From assembly GCA_027475525.1 (NCBI GenBank), contig JAMWFC010000082.1:2046001-2110000 (forward strand): a DNA stretch of 64,000 bases, in the 5' to 3' direction. The DNA comes from Macrolepiota albuminosa. Lineage: Eukaryota; Basidiomycota; Agaricomycetes; Agaricales; Agaricaceae. The notes beneath the pieces are model-generated. The model was not told the origin of the DNA and searched no databases. It was given only the letters and a program-made list of their open reading frames with translations. This document shows, piece after piece, positions 34,531-43,530 of this stretch (positions are counted from its first letter, which is position 1; every line of letters begins with the position of its first letter). A program made the position numbers and the translations under genes.

Positions 34531-37301
34531 TCGGAGATGAAATGATCTTTCTCACCACAGAGTATGCAGACGCCCTCCCTTCTCCGTCGTTCCTGCACAT
34601 CCGTCGGGACCTCGATCCAGGGTCGTCCCTTCTTTTGAAGCCGGTTGGCTCGGAGGGCCTCCTCGTCCCGTTCGTCGTCGAAGTCGAAGTCTTCGGGGTC
34701 TCCCGGGGGTTCCTCGGGGCTTGGCGCGTCGCCCGGGTCTTGGGTGGCCACGGCGGCGTTGAGCTGGGCCTGGGGGCGGGTGCCGCTGCCGGGGTTAGCA
34801 TTGGGCGGGCCGCGACTCACCGGGGGTCGGCCGCCAGGGAACGCGGGGGGACCGGGGTTGGGAGCTTCGCCGGAGGGCCAAGGGGGTCCTCCTCTAGGGT
34901 TCCAGGGGGGTCGGGAGTTCGAATACTCGCTGCGGTCTTCCCAGTAGCGCTGGTCGATCTGCATGACGAGGGCCTTGTATCCGTCGTAGGAGGGTTGTTT
35001 CGGGGCGAGTCGGAGGACGTCCTTGATACGTTGTGGGAGGGCACGGCGGAGGGCGTACCGGAGGGCGCTGTAATTCCAACCTGTCTCGTAAGCTTCCTTT
35101 TCAAAACGTACGATGAAGGTAGTGAAACGTTCTTCAGAGCGCATCCGGAGGTTGAAGAGGTTGTCCTCGGCCTCGGCCACGGTGTCGTATATCCCGAATT
35201 TCCCGGAGAACTCGTCGACAAAGGCTTGCCAGCGAGCGAGTGCCGGGTTGTTGGGGTCGAACTGGATGAGGGCCGTGTAGTGATCGAAGGCGATCCCCTG
35301 GAGGTACGACGCGGCAAAGGCCACCCGGGAGCTGTCAACCTGAAACGTGAGCGGCTTTGCCTGAAACGTATTAAGACACTGAGTGAGGAAGGTACGCCAT
35401 TTCCGGGGGTCCCGGCCCGTGAACGCATCAGGTTTCTGAATGTCTAGACGTCCTTTGCGGGCGAGGGCGTCGCGAGCGTCGTCCGGTCCGGCAGCGTTAC
35501 GGGGAGGGGGGCCAGCGTTGTAATAGTAGTAGTAATGATTACCCCCCCCTCCTTGAGGAGGAAAAGCGCCAAGGGCGGGGCCCCACCCGCCGGGAGGTCC
35601 TCCTCCGGGTGGCTCACCTGGGGGGCCACGCCCGGGAGGTCCGTTGTCCCAAGGGGGTTCGTTCCTGCCAGGAGGGGGCCCGGGTCTCCACGCAGGGAGT
35701 GGCGGAGGTGGGGAGGTCCGTTGTCCCAAGGGGGTTCGTTCCCGCCAGGAGGGGGCCCGGGTCTCCACGCAGGGAGTGGCGGAGGTGGGGGCCTGGGGGT
35801 CGTCCTCGAGGTTCAGCTGGGGGTGGCGGAGGCGGTCGGGGAGGGTTCGGCGGTGTCGGGTCGGGCGGAGGGGGGTTAGGTGCTGGGTCGGGTGCCGGGT
35901 TGCGCGGGGGACGTTCAGAGGGTTCGGCAGTGTCGGGTCGGGCGGAGGGGGGTTAAGTGCTGGGTCGGGTGCCGGGTTGCGCGGGGGACGTTCAATCCGG
36001 GAGGGTCGGGCTTGCATCGGGGGTCGCGGGGGGTTCCGTAGGTCGAAGTGGGGTGGCGGATCGCGGCGGAAGTTGCGTTCCGGAGGGGCCGGGGCGGACG
36101 TGGCGGGCGGTGCTGGTGCCGGGGCGGGCGCGGGCGCGGGACGTTGTTCGTTGTTGTCACGCGTGAGCTCGTCAATGTAGCATAGCGTGTCGTCCGTACT
36201 AGGGGTGTCCACCCGGGCTCTACCGGGGTTCGTCGGGGCCGGGGGTCGGGCGTTGTCTGTTCGCGGGAGGGGTTCCAGGGGTCTTTGAGGCTGTCCCCAG
36301 GTCTCGAAGGTACTAGGAACGGAGTTAGCCCTGCGGCGAGTTGACAAGCCTACCGTGCGAGCAGCGGGTTGATCGAAGAGGCCTCCCGTCGGGTTGAGGG
36401 ACCGTAGTATGGCTGAGGCGTTCTGCCGTTCTTCCCGTTGCCGTTGCTCCGGAGCGGGGACCGTGGAGGTTGCCGGGACTGCTGGGGCCGGTTCCGGGGG
36501 TTCCCGTCGAATGTGAATCGAGCGACCTGGGTCCGCGGGGTCGTTGAGGGGTCGAGGGGAGGGGGACGCGTGGACTTCGTCGAGCAGTTGCTGTAACTCT
36601 TCCCGGAGGATTGTGTTGCGCCTATACTTTACCATGGTTTGCTCCGGGAGTTCTCCTCGCGTGAGGCGATCCCCGAATTCGACCAGGCAGTGAGCCCATT
36701 CCTCCGGAGTGCCTTCGAAGTCGTCGTGCCCGAATTCCACGAGCAGCGTCCTCGTCCGTTGCGCGAAGTCCTCCGGTGAGATCCTGAGGGAGCGGAGTAT
36801 CTCGTCCCGTTGCCGTTCATACTCCTCGAGGCGTCGTCGTCCCATTGGCGAGGGAGGGGTTCGAGCGGGTGGAGCGGCGGCCGGGTGATGACGAGGGGGG
36901 TAGTCGGGGTAGGGGGGTCCTCGGGGTTCTCGGGGTTGGGGGACGGGGCGCTGGTAACCGTAGTAGGGGGTGGGTGCAAAGGGGCCCTCGCTGGGGGGAA
37001 TCGGGCGAGGTCCACTGGTTACAGGTGGGGTCTCCGGCAGGCCCCCGGAGATGCTCCGGTACGAGGGGACCTCCACGGGTCGCGCCATGGCTAAATTGGG
37101 CGGAGGGGCCCAGCTGGCTGAGGGCCCCAGGTCGTAGAGGGACGGGTCGGGGGCCCAGTGGCGGTGGAGGTATGGAGGTTCGTACGGGAGAGGTGGGTAG
37201 ACGGGGCGGGGGGTCTGCGCGGAGTAGTGGTCGGGTATCGGGCGTCCGTAAGGGTCGGTCTGGTACCCGGTGGGGTAGTAAGTGTGAGTATACGTAGCCA
37301 T
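34437..37301 (-). CDS. Family-C Gag
   Basis: Start ATG at 37301-37299 (MATYTHTYYPTGYQ). Pro/Arg-rich N-terminal half, then a retrotransposon-gag capsid-like domain (KPDAFTGRDPRKWRTFLTQC, VAFAASYLQGIAFDHYTALI, WQAFVDEFSGKFG, RFTTFIVRFEKEAYETGWNY). It ends with a zinc knuckle, [14 protein letters not shown] (CX2CX4HX4C), near 34520-34570. The apparent 955-codon frame passes through two 77-bp duplications (35634-35787, 35841-35994) in the Pro-rich linker, so its true length is smaller and the linker residues are unreliable. Gag packages element RNA into virus-like particles. Confidence 0.85.
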   Translation of the reverse strand: MATYTHTYYPTGYQTDPYGRPIPDHYSAQTPRPVYPPLPYEPPYLHRHWAPDPSLYDLGPSASWAPPPNLAMARPVEVPSYRSISGGLPETPPVTSGPRPIPPSEGPFAPTPYYGYQRPVPQPREPRGPPYPDYPPRHHPAAAPPARTPPSPMGRRRLEEYERQRDEILRSLRISPEDFAQRTRTLLVEFGHDDFEGTPEEWAHCLVEFGDRLTRGELPEQTMVKYRRNTILREELQQLLDEVHASPSPRPLNDPADPGRSIHIRREPPEPAPAVPATSTVPAPEQRQREERQNASAILRSLNPTGGLFDQPAARTVGLSTRRRANSVPSTFETWGQPQRPLEPLPRTDNARPPAPTNPGRARVDTPSTDDTLCYIDELTRDNNEQRPAPAPAPAPAPPATSAPAPPERNFRRDPPPHFDLRNPPRPPMQARPSRIERPPRNPAPDPALNPPPPDPTLPNPLNVPRATRHPTQHLTPLRPTRHRRTLPDRLRHPQLNLEDDPQAPTSATPCVETRAPSWRERTPLGQRTSPPPPLPAWRPGPPPGRNEPPWDNGPPGRGPPGEPPGGGPPGGWGPALGAFPPQGGGGNHYYYYYNAGPPPRNAAGPDDARDALARKGRLDIQKPDAFTGRDPRKWRTFLTQCLNTFQAKPLTFQVDSSRVAFAASYLQGIAFDHYTALIQFDPNNPALARWQAFVDEFSGKFGIYDTVAEAEDNLFNLRMRSEERFTTFIVRFEKEAYETGWNYSALRYALRRALPQRIKDVLRLAPKQPSYDGYKALVMQIDQRYWEDRSEYSNSRPPWNPRGGPPWPSGEAPNPGPPAFPGGRPPVSRGPPNANPGSGTRPQAQLNAAVATQDPGDAPSPEEPPGDPEDFDFDDERDEEALRANRLQKKGRPWIEVPTDVQERRRREGVCILCGEKDHFISECPKRQVMGRATWTFEGEDATYEYSENDPAI
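35634..35787. repeat. 77-bp tandem duplication (likely assembly artefact)
   Basis: Unit at 35634-35710 repeated at 35711-35787, one T/C difference; in the gag linker. Confidence 0.85.
35841..35994. repeat. 77-bp tandem duplication (likely assembly artefact)
   Basis: Unit at 35841-35917 repeated at 35918-35994, two transitions between copies; in the gag linker. Confidence 0.85.
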
Positions 37302-37321
37302 CAAGAACGGTGTAAGGAGAG

Positions 37322-37334
37322 AGTCTTGATATTA
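37322..37334 (-). other. Candidate self-priming primer-binding site of family C
   Basis: Directly abutting the LTR, sense strand taatatcaagact. It lacks the TGG expected for a tRNA primer. Instead it is perfectly complementary (13 of 13) to agtcttgatatta at 37718-37706 in the LTR, which lies about 25-30 nt after the LTR TATA box, where the transcript should begin. Confidence 0.7.
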
Positions 37335-38082
37335 TGTCAGGTTCCGCTGAATCGGGGGCTTTCCGGGAAAGCGACGCCCTTACGATGCGGACTTGATCTA
37401 CGGATACTCGGGTGTCTGGAACTCCGGGGCTAGGACTCCGGGGTTCAAGACGAGGACAGGGGTAATCCCGGGAGAGGGGACTAGAGTCCGGGGGTTTTGG
37501 GTGAGAGTGGCTGGGAGTCAGAGGGGGTCGAGTCGTGAACCGGAGGTTCTAAGACGAGACCAAGTTAGTAACTTAAGAGTCGCGAAGTGCGTACCAAAGC
37601 TTAGAGCACGCGAATACTAAGGCGTGCCAGTCAAAGCGTACCAAACAAGGCGTACCAGTCAAACAGAGGGCACGCAATATCCAAAGTAACAGTATGCAAA
37701 GTAGGTAATATCAAGACTAGCGAATACAACAAGGAACTACGCTATAAGTACTACGGGACCGGGTCTCGGGGTTCCGGGGTGTCTGGGATGGGTTCCGGGG
37801 GTTATTGAGTAGCGGCAGGGGCTGTATACCGGGATCGCGCGTGTGGGGCACGCGATCAATTGGCGCGGATGGAGCCGTGATGCGTGATGCGTGATGGCCG
37901 GCACGAGTCGCGTGATCTGATCGTTGATCGGGGCTGGTGACGGCTGATGGCGGTCCTTGATGCGCGTGATGGCGGTGTTGGCGGTCGTGATGGCGGGGCG
38001 TGTCCTGTGGGGTCGGAGGGAGGGTCCCGGAGGGTGTTCCGGGGGTGTCCCGGGGTGGGCCCGGAGGGGAGGGGTCGTGACA
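37335..38082 (-). repeat. 5' LTR of the family-C element
   Basis: 748 bp, bounded by tgtca and tgaca. On the sense strand it starts tgtcacgacccctcc. A TATA motif (sense ttatag, 37747-37742) lies in the middle. A CpG-decayed homologue is at 32081-32126 plus 40884-41634. Confidence 0.85.
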
Positions 38083-39430
38083 AATATTCCATTCGACCAC
38101 AGGTCCTTACCAAAAATTAGTACAGTTTACATCTAGGGCAGAAATGCGGCAGTATAAAAAAACACCATTATACGTCATTATGGTGGACTAGGGAAGTCTG
38201 GACTAGGGGAGTCGAACCTGCCACTCCACACAATACTGAAAATTGAGTGGGTCAGATCAACTACCATAGGCCACTGACAGGCAGGTTTGACCCCCTTCTA
38301 AGTAAGCGCCTGTGGTACAATGGAATATTGATAAATTGATATTTCATATTGTGCACAAGAGGTGGGTTCGACTCCTGCTAGTGCATATTAGAGCAGCAGG
38401 CCGCTGATGTCCGCTAGCATCATTAATGTGATCCGTTTAAAACTCCAGAGATTTCTGCAGTGGCATGGGTTGATCGTCTTTGCGCATGTGGTCATTCCAG
38501 ATCTCGTGACTATGCGCAACTTCGGCCAACCCATACCCGCTTCAGTAATTTCTAGCGTTTTTAACGGATCAACTTGATGATGCTAGCGAGTGATGAACGG
38601 ATATTTTATTAGGGCTTACAGGCCCTATTAAAATATTTGTCACTAGCAGGAGTCCAACCCGCCCCTCAATATTCCATTGTCACTATTAGACCCCATTAAG
38701 GTGGAGTAGAGGGAGTAGAACCCACCGCTGTACTTTTCCTCTTTCCTGTATACTTCTATGGTGTAAATAAATATCAGTCTAATATTGTCAATTCAATACA
38801 TATGCACCAGTTGCAGTAAAATCTCTATCCGTTCAAATTCTGTATGGGTCCGTTTGTGCACTACATGAACACCGTCCTGACTTGTAGCAAGCGCCTGTGG
38901 TACAATGGAATATTCATCAATTGATATTTCATATTGTGCACAAGAAGTGGGTTCGACTCCCACTAGTTCACATTATATAATAGCAGCAGGCCGCTGACGT
39001 CCGCTAGCGTCATGAATTTGATCCGTTGAAAACTCCAGAGATTTCTGCAGCGGGATAAGATGGACAAGTCGACGCATGTGGTCATTCCAGTGCTCATGAC
39101 CAGTTGATATTACACTGTGGCGGGCTACCTTTGTGCTGGCCTTTGTAAAAAAGGTAGTCAGCCCTAGTGTATCGTCACTTGTCATGTGAACTGGAATGAT
39201 TTCATGTGTCAACTCCCCCATCCTTTCTCGTTTCAGTAATTCCTAGAGTTTTGGTCAGATCCACTACCACAGGCGCATACTCCAGGTCAGTGCGATGTAT
39301 ATGTAGAGCAAAAATGCACCCATATAAAAACACAGCATTAGTCCCTGTTAAGGTGAAGTAGGAGTAGAACCCACCACTGTACACAATATTGAATATCAAT
39401 AAATGAATATTCCACTGCACCACTGGGACT
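38083..39430. repeat. Cluster of tRNA-like, SINE-type modules in both orientations
   Basis: Plus-strand modules: A-box TGGTACAATGG (38313-38323, 38898-38908) followed about 52 nt later by B-box GGTTCGACTCC (38365-38375, 38950-38960). Minus-strand modules have B-box complements at 38208-38218, 38649-38659, about 38712 and 39361-39371. They share the core caatggaatatt and a downstream body (gcagcaggccgctgacgtcc at about 38394 and 38982). The body contains an inverted repeat pairing ccgctagcatcat (about 38413) with atgatgctagcga (about 38580). Confidence 0.7.
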
Positions 39431-40130
39431 GGTTGCACCGCTGATGTCAGCTGGCTCACATGCCGACGTCAGCTACCGTCTGCTACCGTCCGCTGGCATG
39501 CCAGCGGACAGCGGACACTCATGCACCCTCTTCCGCCCTTCCCCCTCTTTCTCCCCAGTGCCATCCTCTCCACTCCCCACACTACCTCACACGCCACCCC
39601 CGTCCACCACATGCACCCCGCTTCCCTCCTCCCCCCTGACCTGACGTCCGACGTCTGCTACGTCCGCTGGGGTACCAGCGGACACCCACGCTCCTCCCCT
39701 TCCCCCTTCCCCCTCTTTCTCCCCACCCCCATCCCTCTTCCGCCACCCCCCACGCTCTCCGAGACGCCACCCCATGCGGCGGACACCCACGCACCCCGTT
39801 TCCTTCTCTCCCGCCCTGATGCCGGACAATGCCGGACGATGCCGGACGATGCCGGGGGTTGCCGACGGATTCCCGTGGATTCCGACGGATACCAGCGGAT
39901 ATCCGGCGGATGCCGACGGATGCACGACGGATGCCGACGGATGCCAACGGATGCCAGCGGGTCACGACGGCTGCCGGCGAACTCCGACGGATGCCAGCTG
40001 ATGGCCAGCTGATGGCTGCTGATGCCAACGCCCCTTTCAGGCCACGAAAACTCTTTTGGGAGGTATGCCACCCCCCTTCCACCTCAAAAAATCCATACGG
40101 GAACCTGCGGAAACGTAGGTGGGCGTCCGT
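39431..40130. repeat. GC-rich degenerate short-repeat tract
   Basis: From about 39430 the sequence is dominated by variants of gtccgctggcatgccagcgg and, at 39820-40025, by a degenerate 9-10-bp unit (gccgacggat). Long ORFs here on both strands are by-products of the repeat and show no protein family. Confidence 0.6.
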
Positions 40131-40167
40131 TCATTGTGTTATCCGACCTTTGAATCTATCCGTTAGT

Positions 40168-40252
40168 AACGGACCTGTGGTGCAACGGTTAAATGTGCGT
40201 TCCGTTGCTGGAGGCTTTCCCAAGGCCGGGGGTTCGATTCCCCCCCACAGGC
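40168..40252 (+). repeat. tRNA-like module, possible SINE head or tRNA pseudogene
   Basis: A-box tggtgcaacgg (40178-40188), B-box ggttcgattcc (40231-40241), a perfect 7-bp cctgtgg/ccacagg outer stem and a perfect GGGGG/CCCCC T-arm. A variable-arm-like hairpin (ggctttcccaaggcc) recalls tRNA-Ser. The anticodon stem pairs poorly and the A-box overlaps the outer stem, so it does not fold as a normal tRNA. It resembles the modules at 38.1-39.4 kb. Confidence 0.55.
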
Positions 40253-40734
40253 ATACGACGGGCAAGTCGACGTTACCTTTTTTCTTGGTCCAACCAGACC
40301 CCGTGGACCTGCGTAGGCCTCTGTGGATGTCCGCTGGTGTCCTGCGCAGGCCTGGGAGGGCCCGCGTAGGTTTGAGTCCGTCGACGTACGTCTGCGTCCA
40401 TGTCCGCTGGTGGCTTGCGTAGGCCTGCGTAGATTTTCAGGGCCCTTTCGTGGACGTACGCTGGCGTCGGGGGTGGGAAAAGGATGGAAGGGGAGACGCG
40501 CAGCCTCGAGTTATTGCGGGGGGGAATGGAGAGGGGAGGGAAATGGGGAACCTCGAGGAGGGTTTATTCATGCCATGAAGTCCGCCACTGGAGGAGGTTT
40601 TCACTCGTGTGCTGATGCCCGCCGGCGGCCGCTGACGCACATTGACGTCCGCTAGTGTCCGCTGGCATCTGCCGGGCCTGCGTGCGCATGTGTGTGCCCG
40701 CCTTTTATCGATCCACTGGACCGTGTCATACAGC

Positions 40735-40883
40735 ACATTGTGACACGTCCGCGGCTCTGTATTCTACGGCACTGTGGGGACTGCTCCGCTCCAGTGTAGC
40801 GGACTCCGCTGGACACGTATGGTACGGCACAAAGCGGGCTCCCGTACAACGTATGACACGTACCGTTGTGATGCCCTACCCTG
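40735..40883. repeat. Right terminal inverted repeat of the hAT-like element
   Basis: Inverted near-copy of 32127-32278, differing at only a few positions by eye. On the left side the sequence is cut off by the gap. Confidence 0.8.
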
Positions 40884-41634
40884 ATGCTCTTACAAGGTGG
40901 ACTTGATCTATATGTACTCAGGTGGTCTGGAACTTCAGACCATGCTCCAGAGTTTAAGACGTGAACAAGGAATTCCTGGAATAAGAGGCTTAGTTCAGAA
41001 ATTGAGAGAAGTCAAAAAGACAATGGAGTTGAGGTTGAGTTGAAAATCGGGAATTCTAAGACAAGACCAAAGTTAATAAACTTTAAATCATGAAGTGCAT
41101 ACCAATCTCAAGAGCATGCAAGTGAATTAAGCATGCTAGTCAATGTGTGCCAGTCAATGTGTACCAGTCAATCAAAGAGCACATAAACAATTAATATAAT
41201 ATCAAGATTAACGTACGACAAGTATGTAGCTACTATTTAAGTATGTGTGGGGGTTACTTCAGGTTCCTAAGGGTTTCCAGGGTGTCTGGGGCAGTTCTAT
41301 GAATTAATGAATGGTAGTAAGTAGAAGGGAAACTGTATATCAGACATTGCACATAGGATACACAATGAATAGGCATGGAGGAGAAGCTGTAATGCATGAT
41401 GCATGATAGCTGGGATGATTGGCATGATCTGATCATTGGCAGTTGTGCTGGCAGGTAGTTCCAGAATCCATAATGCAGGATTGTCAGGAGGTGCAGCATA
41501 ATGGTAGGATCTGATGCACATGATGGCAGTGTTGGTAGTCATGATGGTGGAGTTTGTATTGTGGCAATGGTAAGGTAGTCTCAGATGGGGTTCCAGAGAT
41601 GCCCCGAGGTGGTTCTGGATAGGAGGTTATGACA
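40884..41634 (+). mobile_element. Main part of the old, CpG-depleted family-C LTR
   Basis: It aligns with 37380-38082 (ttacaaggtggacttgatc ... ggttatgaca), with CG replaced by TG or CA almost everywhere. Together with 32081-32126 it forms a solo LTR inserted in the A2 3' LTR. Confidence 0.8.
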
Positions 41635-41710
41635 TACTAGAGCATACTGGGACTCTGTCAGGACTCCTCACAACTATGCATACTAGACACTGAAGATGGC
41701 ATTGTACTGC
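41635..41710 (+). repeat. 3' LTR of element A2, middle piece
   Basis: Continues the family-A LTR (gactctgtcaggactcctca) up to the insertion of a family-B LTR at 41711. Confidence 0.75.
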
Positions 41711-42644
41711 TGATGACGCCCAAAGTTTGGTCAGTAACAAATATATTAATAGTGTTACCGTACCAAAAGCTTGCGTTGGGCGCGCTATAAGTGATGTGAG
41801 GAGTCCCGGGCAGGTCCCAGAGAATGCGCCTGTGAAAATGAGGTAAAGTCGGTAAGGAGGTCGGCAAGTGTAAAGCGCTAAGGTAAAGCACCTACGAAAG
41901 AAGCGGTAAGTGAACACAGCAATGTCAGGGGCAAGAACACAGTAAGCTTAGTAAAGTCTAAGCGTTGTTAATGCCTGCTGTAGCTGCAAGGCGCAAATAG
42001 GTCGAAGGCTGGCAATAGTCTGCAACTGCCGATAAGTTTGACGTTGCTGACCATAAATGAGGTCTTGAGCGTAAGGGAGACTGAAGTAAGGGGAGCAGGA
42101 AATTCTGTTCTCTGATTTGATGGGTATGTACAAGTCGGTAAGTACTTTTTATACTACAAGGAGTTCACCGTCGCCAGTGACTAACCATTGCCAAAGTGCG
42201 GTAAACTAGAAAATTTCATAGAGGTAGCTCCAACGGTTTCAGATCCCTACCGTCCATTTAAGACCCTTAGCGACGCCAGATGGCAGATCGCAAAGCTAAA
42301 CCATCAATCCATCACCCTTCTGTCTGTCCAAATGCTTAGCGGTGTCAGGCGCCAAATTGAGGCGCTAAGCGATGTCAGACGCCAAGGTCAAATGCCAAGC
42401 TGTCCATCAGTTTTTGATAGATCATCAGGCTTCTTCCTAAGTGCTGTTGTCAGTGACTGATGCCATCTGTCAGTTGTCATTCTTGCTGCCATCGGTGCTA
42501 TCATTGATTGGATCTGCTTCTTGCCGTACGTGGCCGTCAAATATTGCCAAAATTGGTTAATTAGCGTGCACTAAGGTATCCCGAGCCAGTGCCATGTTGC
42601 CATAGCCTGCCGTTGATGCGCTGATCCTGTATGGGGTTCTATCA
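41711..42644 (-). mobile_element. Solo LTR, Gypsy family B
   Basis: tgatgacgcccaaag to tggggttctatca, 934 bp. Flanked by the duplication ctgc (41707-41710 and 42645-42648), inside the A2 3' LTR. Confidence 0.85.
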
Positions 42645-42913
42645 CTGCATAATGTCTAGCACATTCAACCATCATTGGCATCATTACTACTTGTCTTGCT
42701 GCATGTACTTACTGCTCATTCTACAGGTGCTTTTTATCTTTAGCGCTTGATGCTTGCTGACTCTCTCTCTTTATCCATTGTTCTACTATTTTACAGATGT
42801 GATCTCTGGGACCTGCTGGGACTCCCCTCAATATATCAAGTGTGCCCAATACAAGCCTTTGAATTGGTAACAGTATTATACATTTGTTACTAACCAAACT
42901 TTGAGTGCTATTA
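42645..42913 (+). repeat. End of A2 3' LTR, then right end of a sense family-B LTR
   Basis: 42645-42686 finishes the family-A LTR (catcattggcatcatta). 42687-42913 matches the last about 230 bp of a sense family-B LTR (gatctctgggacctgctggg ... tttgagtgctatta). Confidence 0.65.
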
Positions 42914-43530
42914 CTGGCATGGTAATAGCTATTGGACTGCATTGATAAAGGGGTTTTTGCACTATAATGATCTACTGAGTGTTTTCTTTTTTTTTTATTT
43001 TCTTTTTGATTACTTACAAACTGACATTTTTGGAATGAAAGAGGGGGTGTTTATTTTAATACATCAAAAACTACATATCAGAATTTGATAAGTCCAACAA
43101 AGTCTGTTATTAACTGGGGCACTAAGGGCCAGCAACTACACATTATATGTGAAAAGAATGGGATTACCCAAAAGAAGCAAGTCTCCATTCTGGATGTGTT
43201 TACTTGCTTGCCACTCAAGCACATCAGTAATGTCATCATGAAGGCTGAGCAAAAGAGTCTCACAATGTGCTAAGATATTGATGCAAGAGCATAGGATGGC
43301 CAAGTCACAACTCAAGGTTTTGGTCACCTCATCAATATAACAGAGTTGGCAATGAAGCTCTTCAGCAGGATGGAGCAGAATCACCAGATAGGAAAACTCT
43401 TTTCTAAGCCAAGGAAAGGCATTGCCCATGACATGCATAGTGGGAGCAGGGGTCCAGAAGGGATCAAATTTGACAAAGTTAGCAAAAACAAGGTGAATCA
43501 GAAAAAATGAGACTTACACAAATAGTAATG
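42914..43530 (-). pseudogene. Decayed last exon of an antisense gene (aORF1 homologue)
   Basis: FDPFWTPAPTMHVMGNAFPWL and HDDITDVLEWQASKHIQNGDLL align with the last exon of A1 aORF1 (FDPFWTPPPAMRVSGDAFPWL, HDDITAALEWQVSNLIQDGDLL). The flanking 42914-43060 aligns with the sequence downstream of that gene in A1. It belongs to another decayed family-A element in sense orientation. Confidence 0.8.

Larger units (their letters stand above)
32379..38082 (-). mobile_element. Family-C Ty3/Gypsy element, truncated by the gap
   Basis: Reads leftward: 5' LTR 38082-37335, primer site 37334-37322, gag from 37301, two retropepsin domains, then RT into the gap. Rich in CG dinucleotides, unlike the surrounding old elements, so probably recent. 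Its right flank (aatattccattcgaccacagg) is a fragment of the tRNA-like repeat, so it inserted into one of those. Three of its coding segments contain 77-bp artefacts. Confidence 0.85.
32127..40883. mobile_element. Terminal-inverted-repeat DNA element, hAT-like, non-autonomous
   Basis: The left end (32127-32278) and right end (40735-40883) are near-identical inverted repeats of about 140-150 bp (catcacaacggtacgtgtca inward). The flanks atgctct (32120-32126 and 40884-40890 region) form a 7-bp exact duplication, 8 bp allowing one transition, within the old family-C LTR. An 8-bp duplication and a CAGGG-like right end suggest hAT, but inverted repeats this long are unusual for hAT. No transposase was seen; the interior holds the family-C Gypsy, the tRNA-like cluster and a gap. 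Confidence 0.6.
21043..42686 (+). mobile_element. Decayed family-A Ty3/Gypsy element A2, with nested insertions
   Basis: Sense orientation is plus. Order: 5' LTR 21043-22104; gag-pol 22105-27372; a family-B LTR 27373-28306; antisense gene remnant 28307-30977 with another B LTR inside; polypurine tract about 31112-31124; 3' LTR in three pieces (31125-32080, 41635-41710, 42645-42686) split by later insertions. It aligns throughout with intact element A1, but CG dinucleotides are nearly absent. Flanking tetranucleotides differ (atga left, ctac right), so the ends were probably brought together by recombination or differ in origin. Confidence 0.75.

Noticed and set aside
34437..37301. Taking the 955-codon family-C Gag literally
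   Set aside because: The frame crosses two 77-bp duplications whose sum is not a multiple of three, so the Pro-rich linker is at least partly translated in a wrong frame.
40168..40252. A functional tRNA-Ser gene
   Set aside because: The outer stem and T-arm pair perfectly, but the A-box overlaps the outer stem and the anticodon stem is weak. Its similarity to the nearby repeats favours a SINE-type module.
39700..40650. Overlapping long ORFs on both strands
   Set aside because: They come from short GC-rich repeats; no domain, no splice structure, and all frames look alike.
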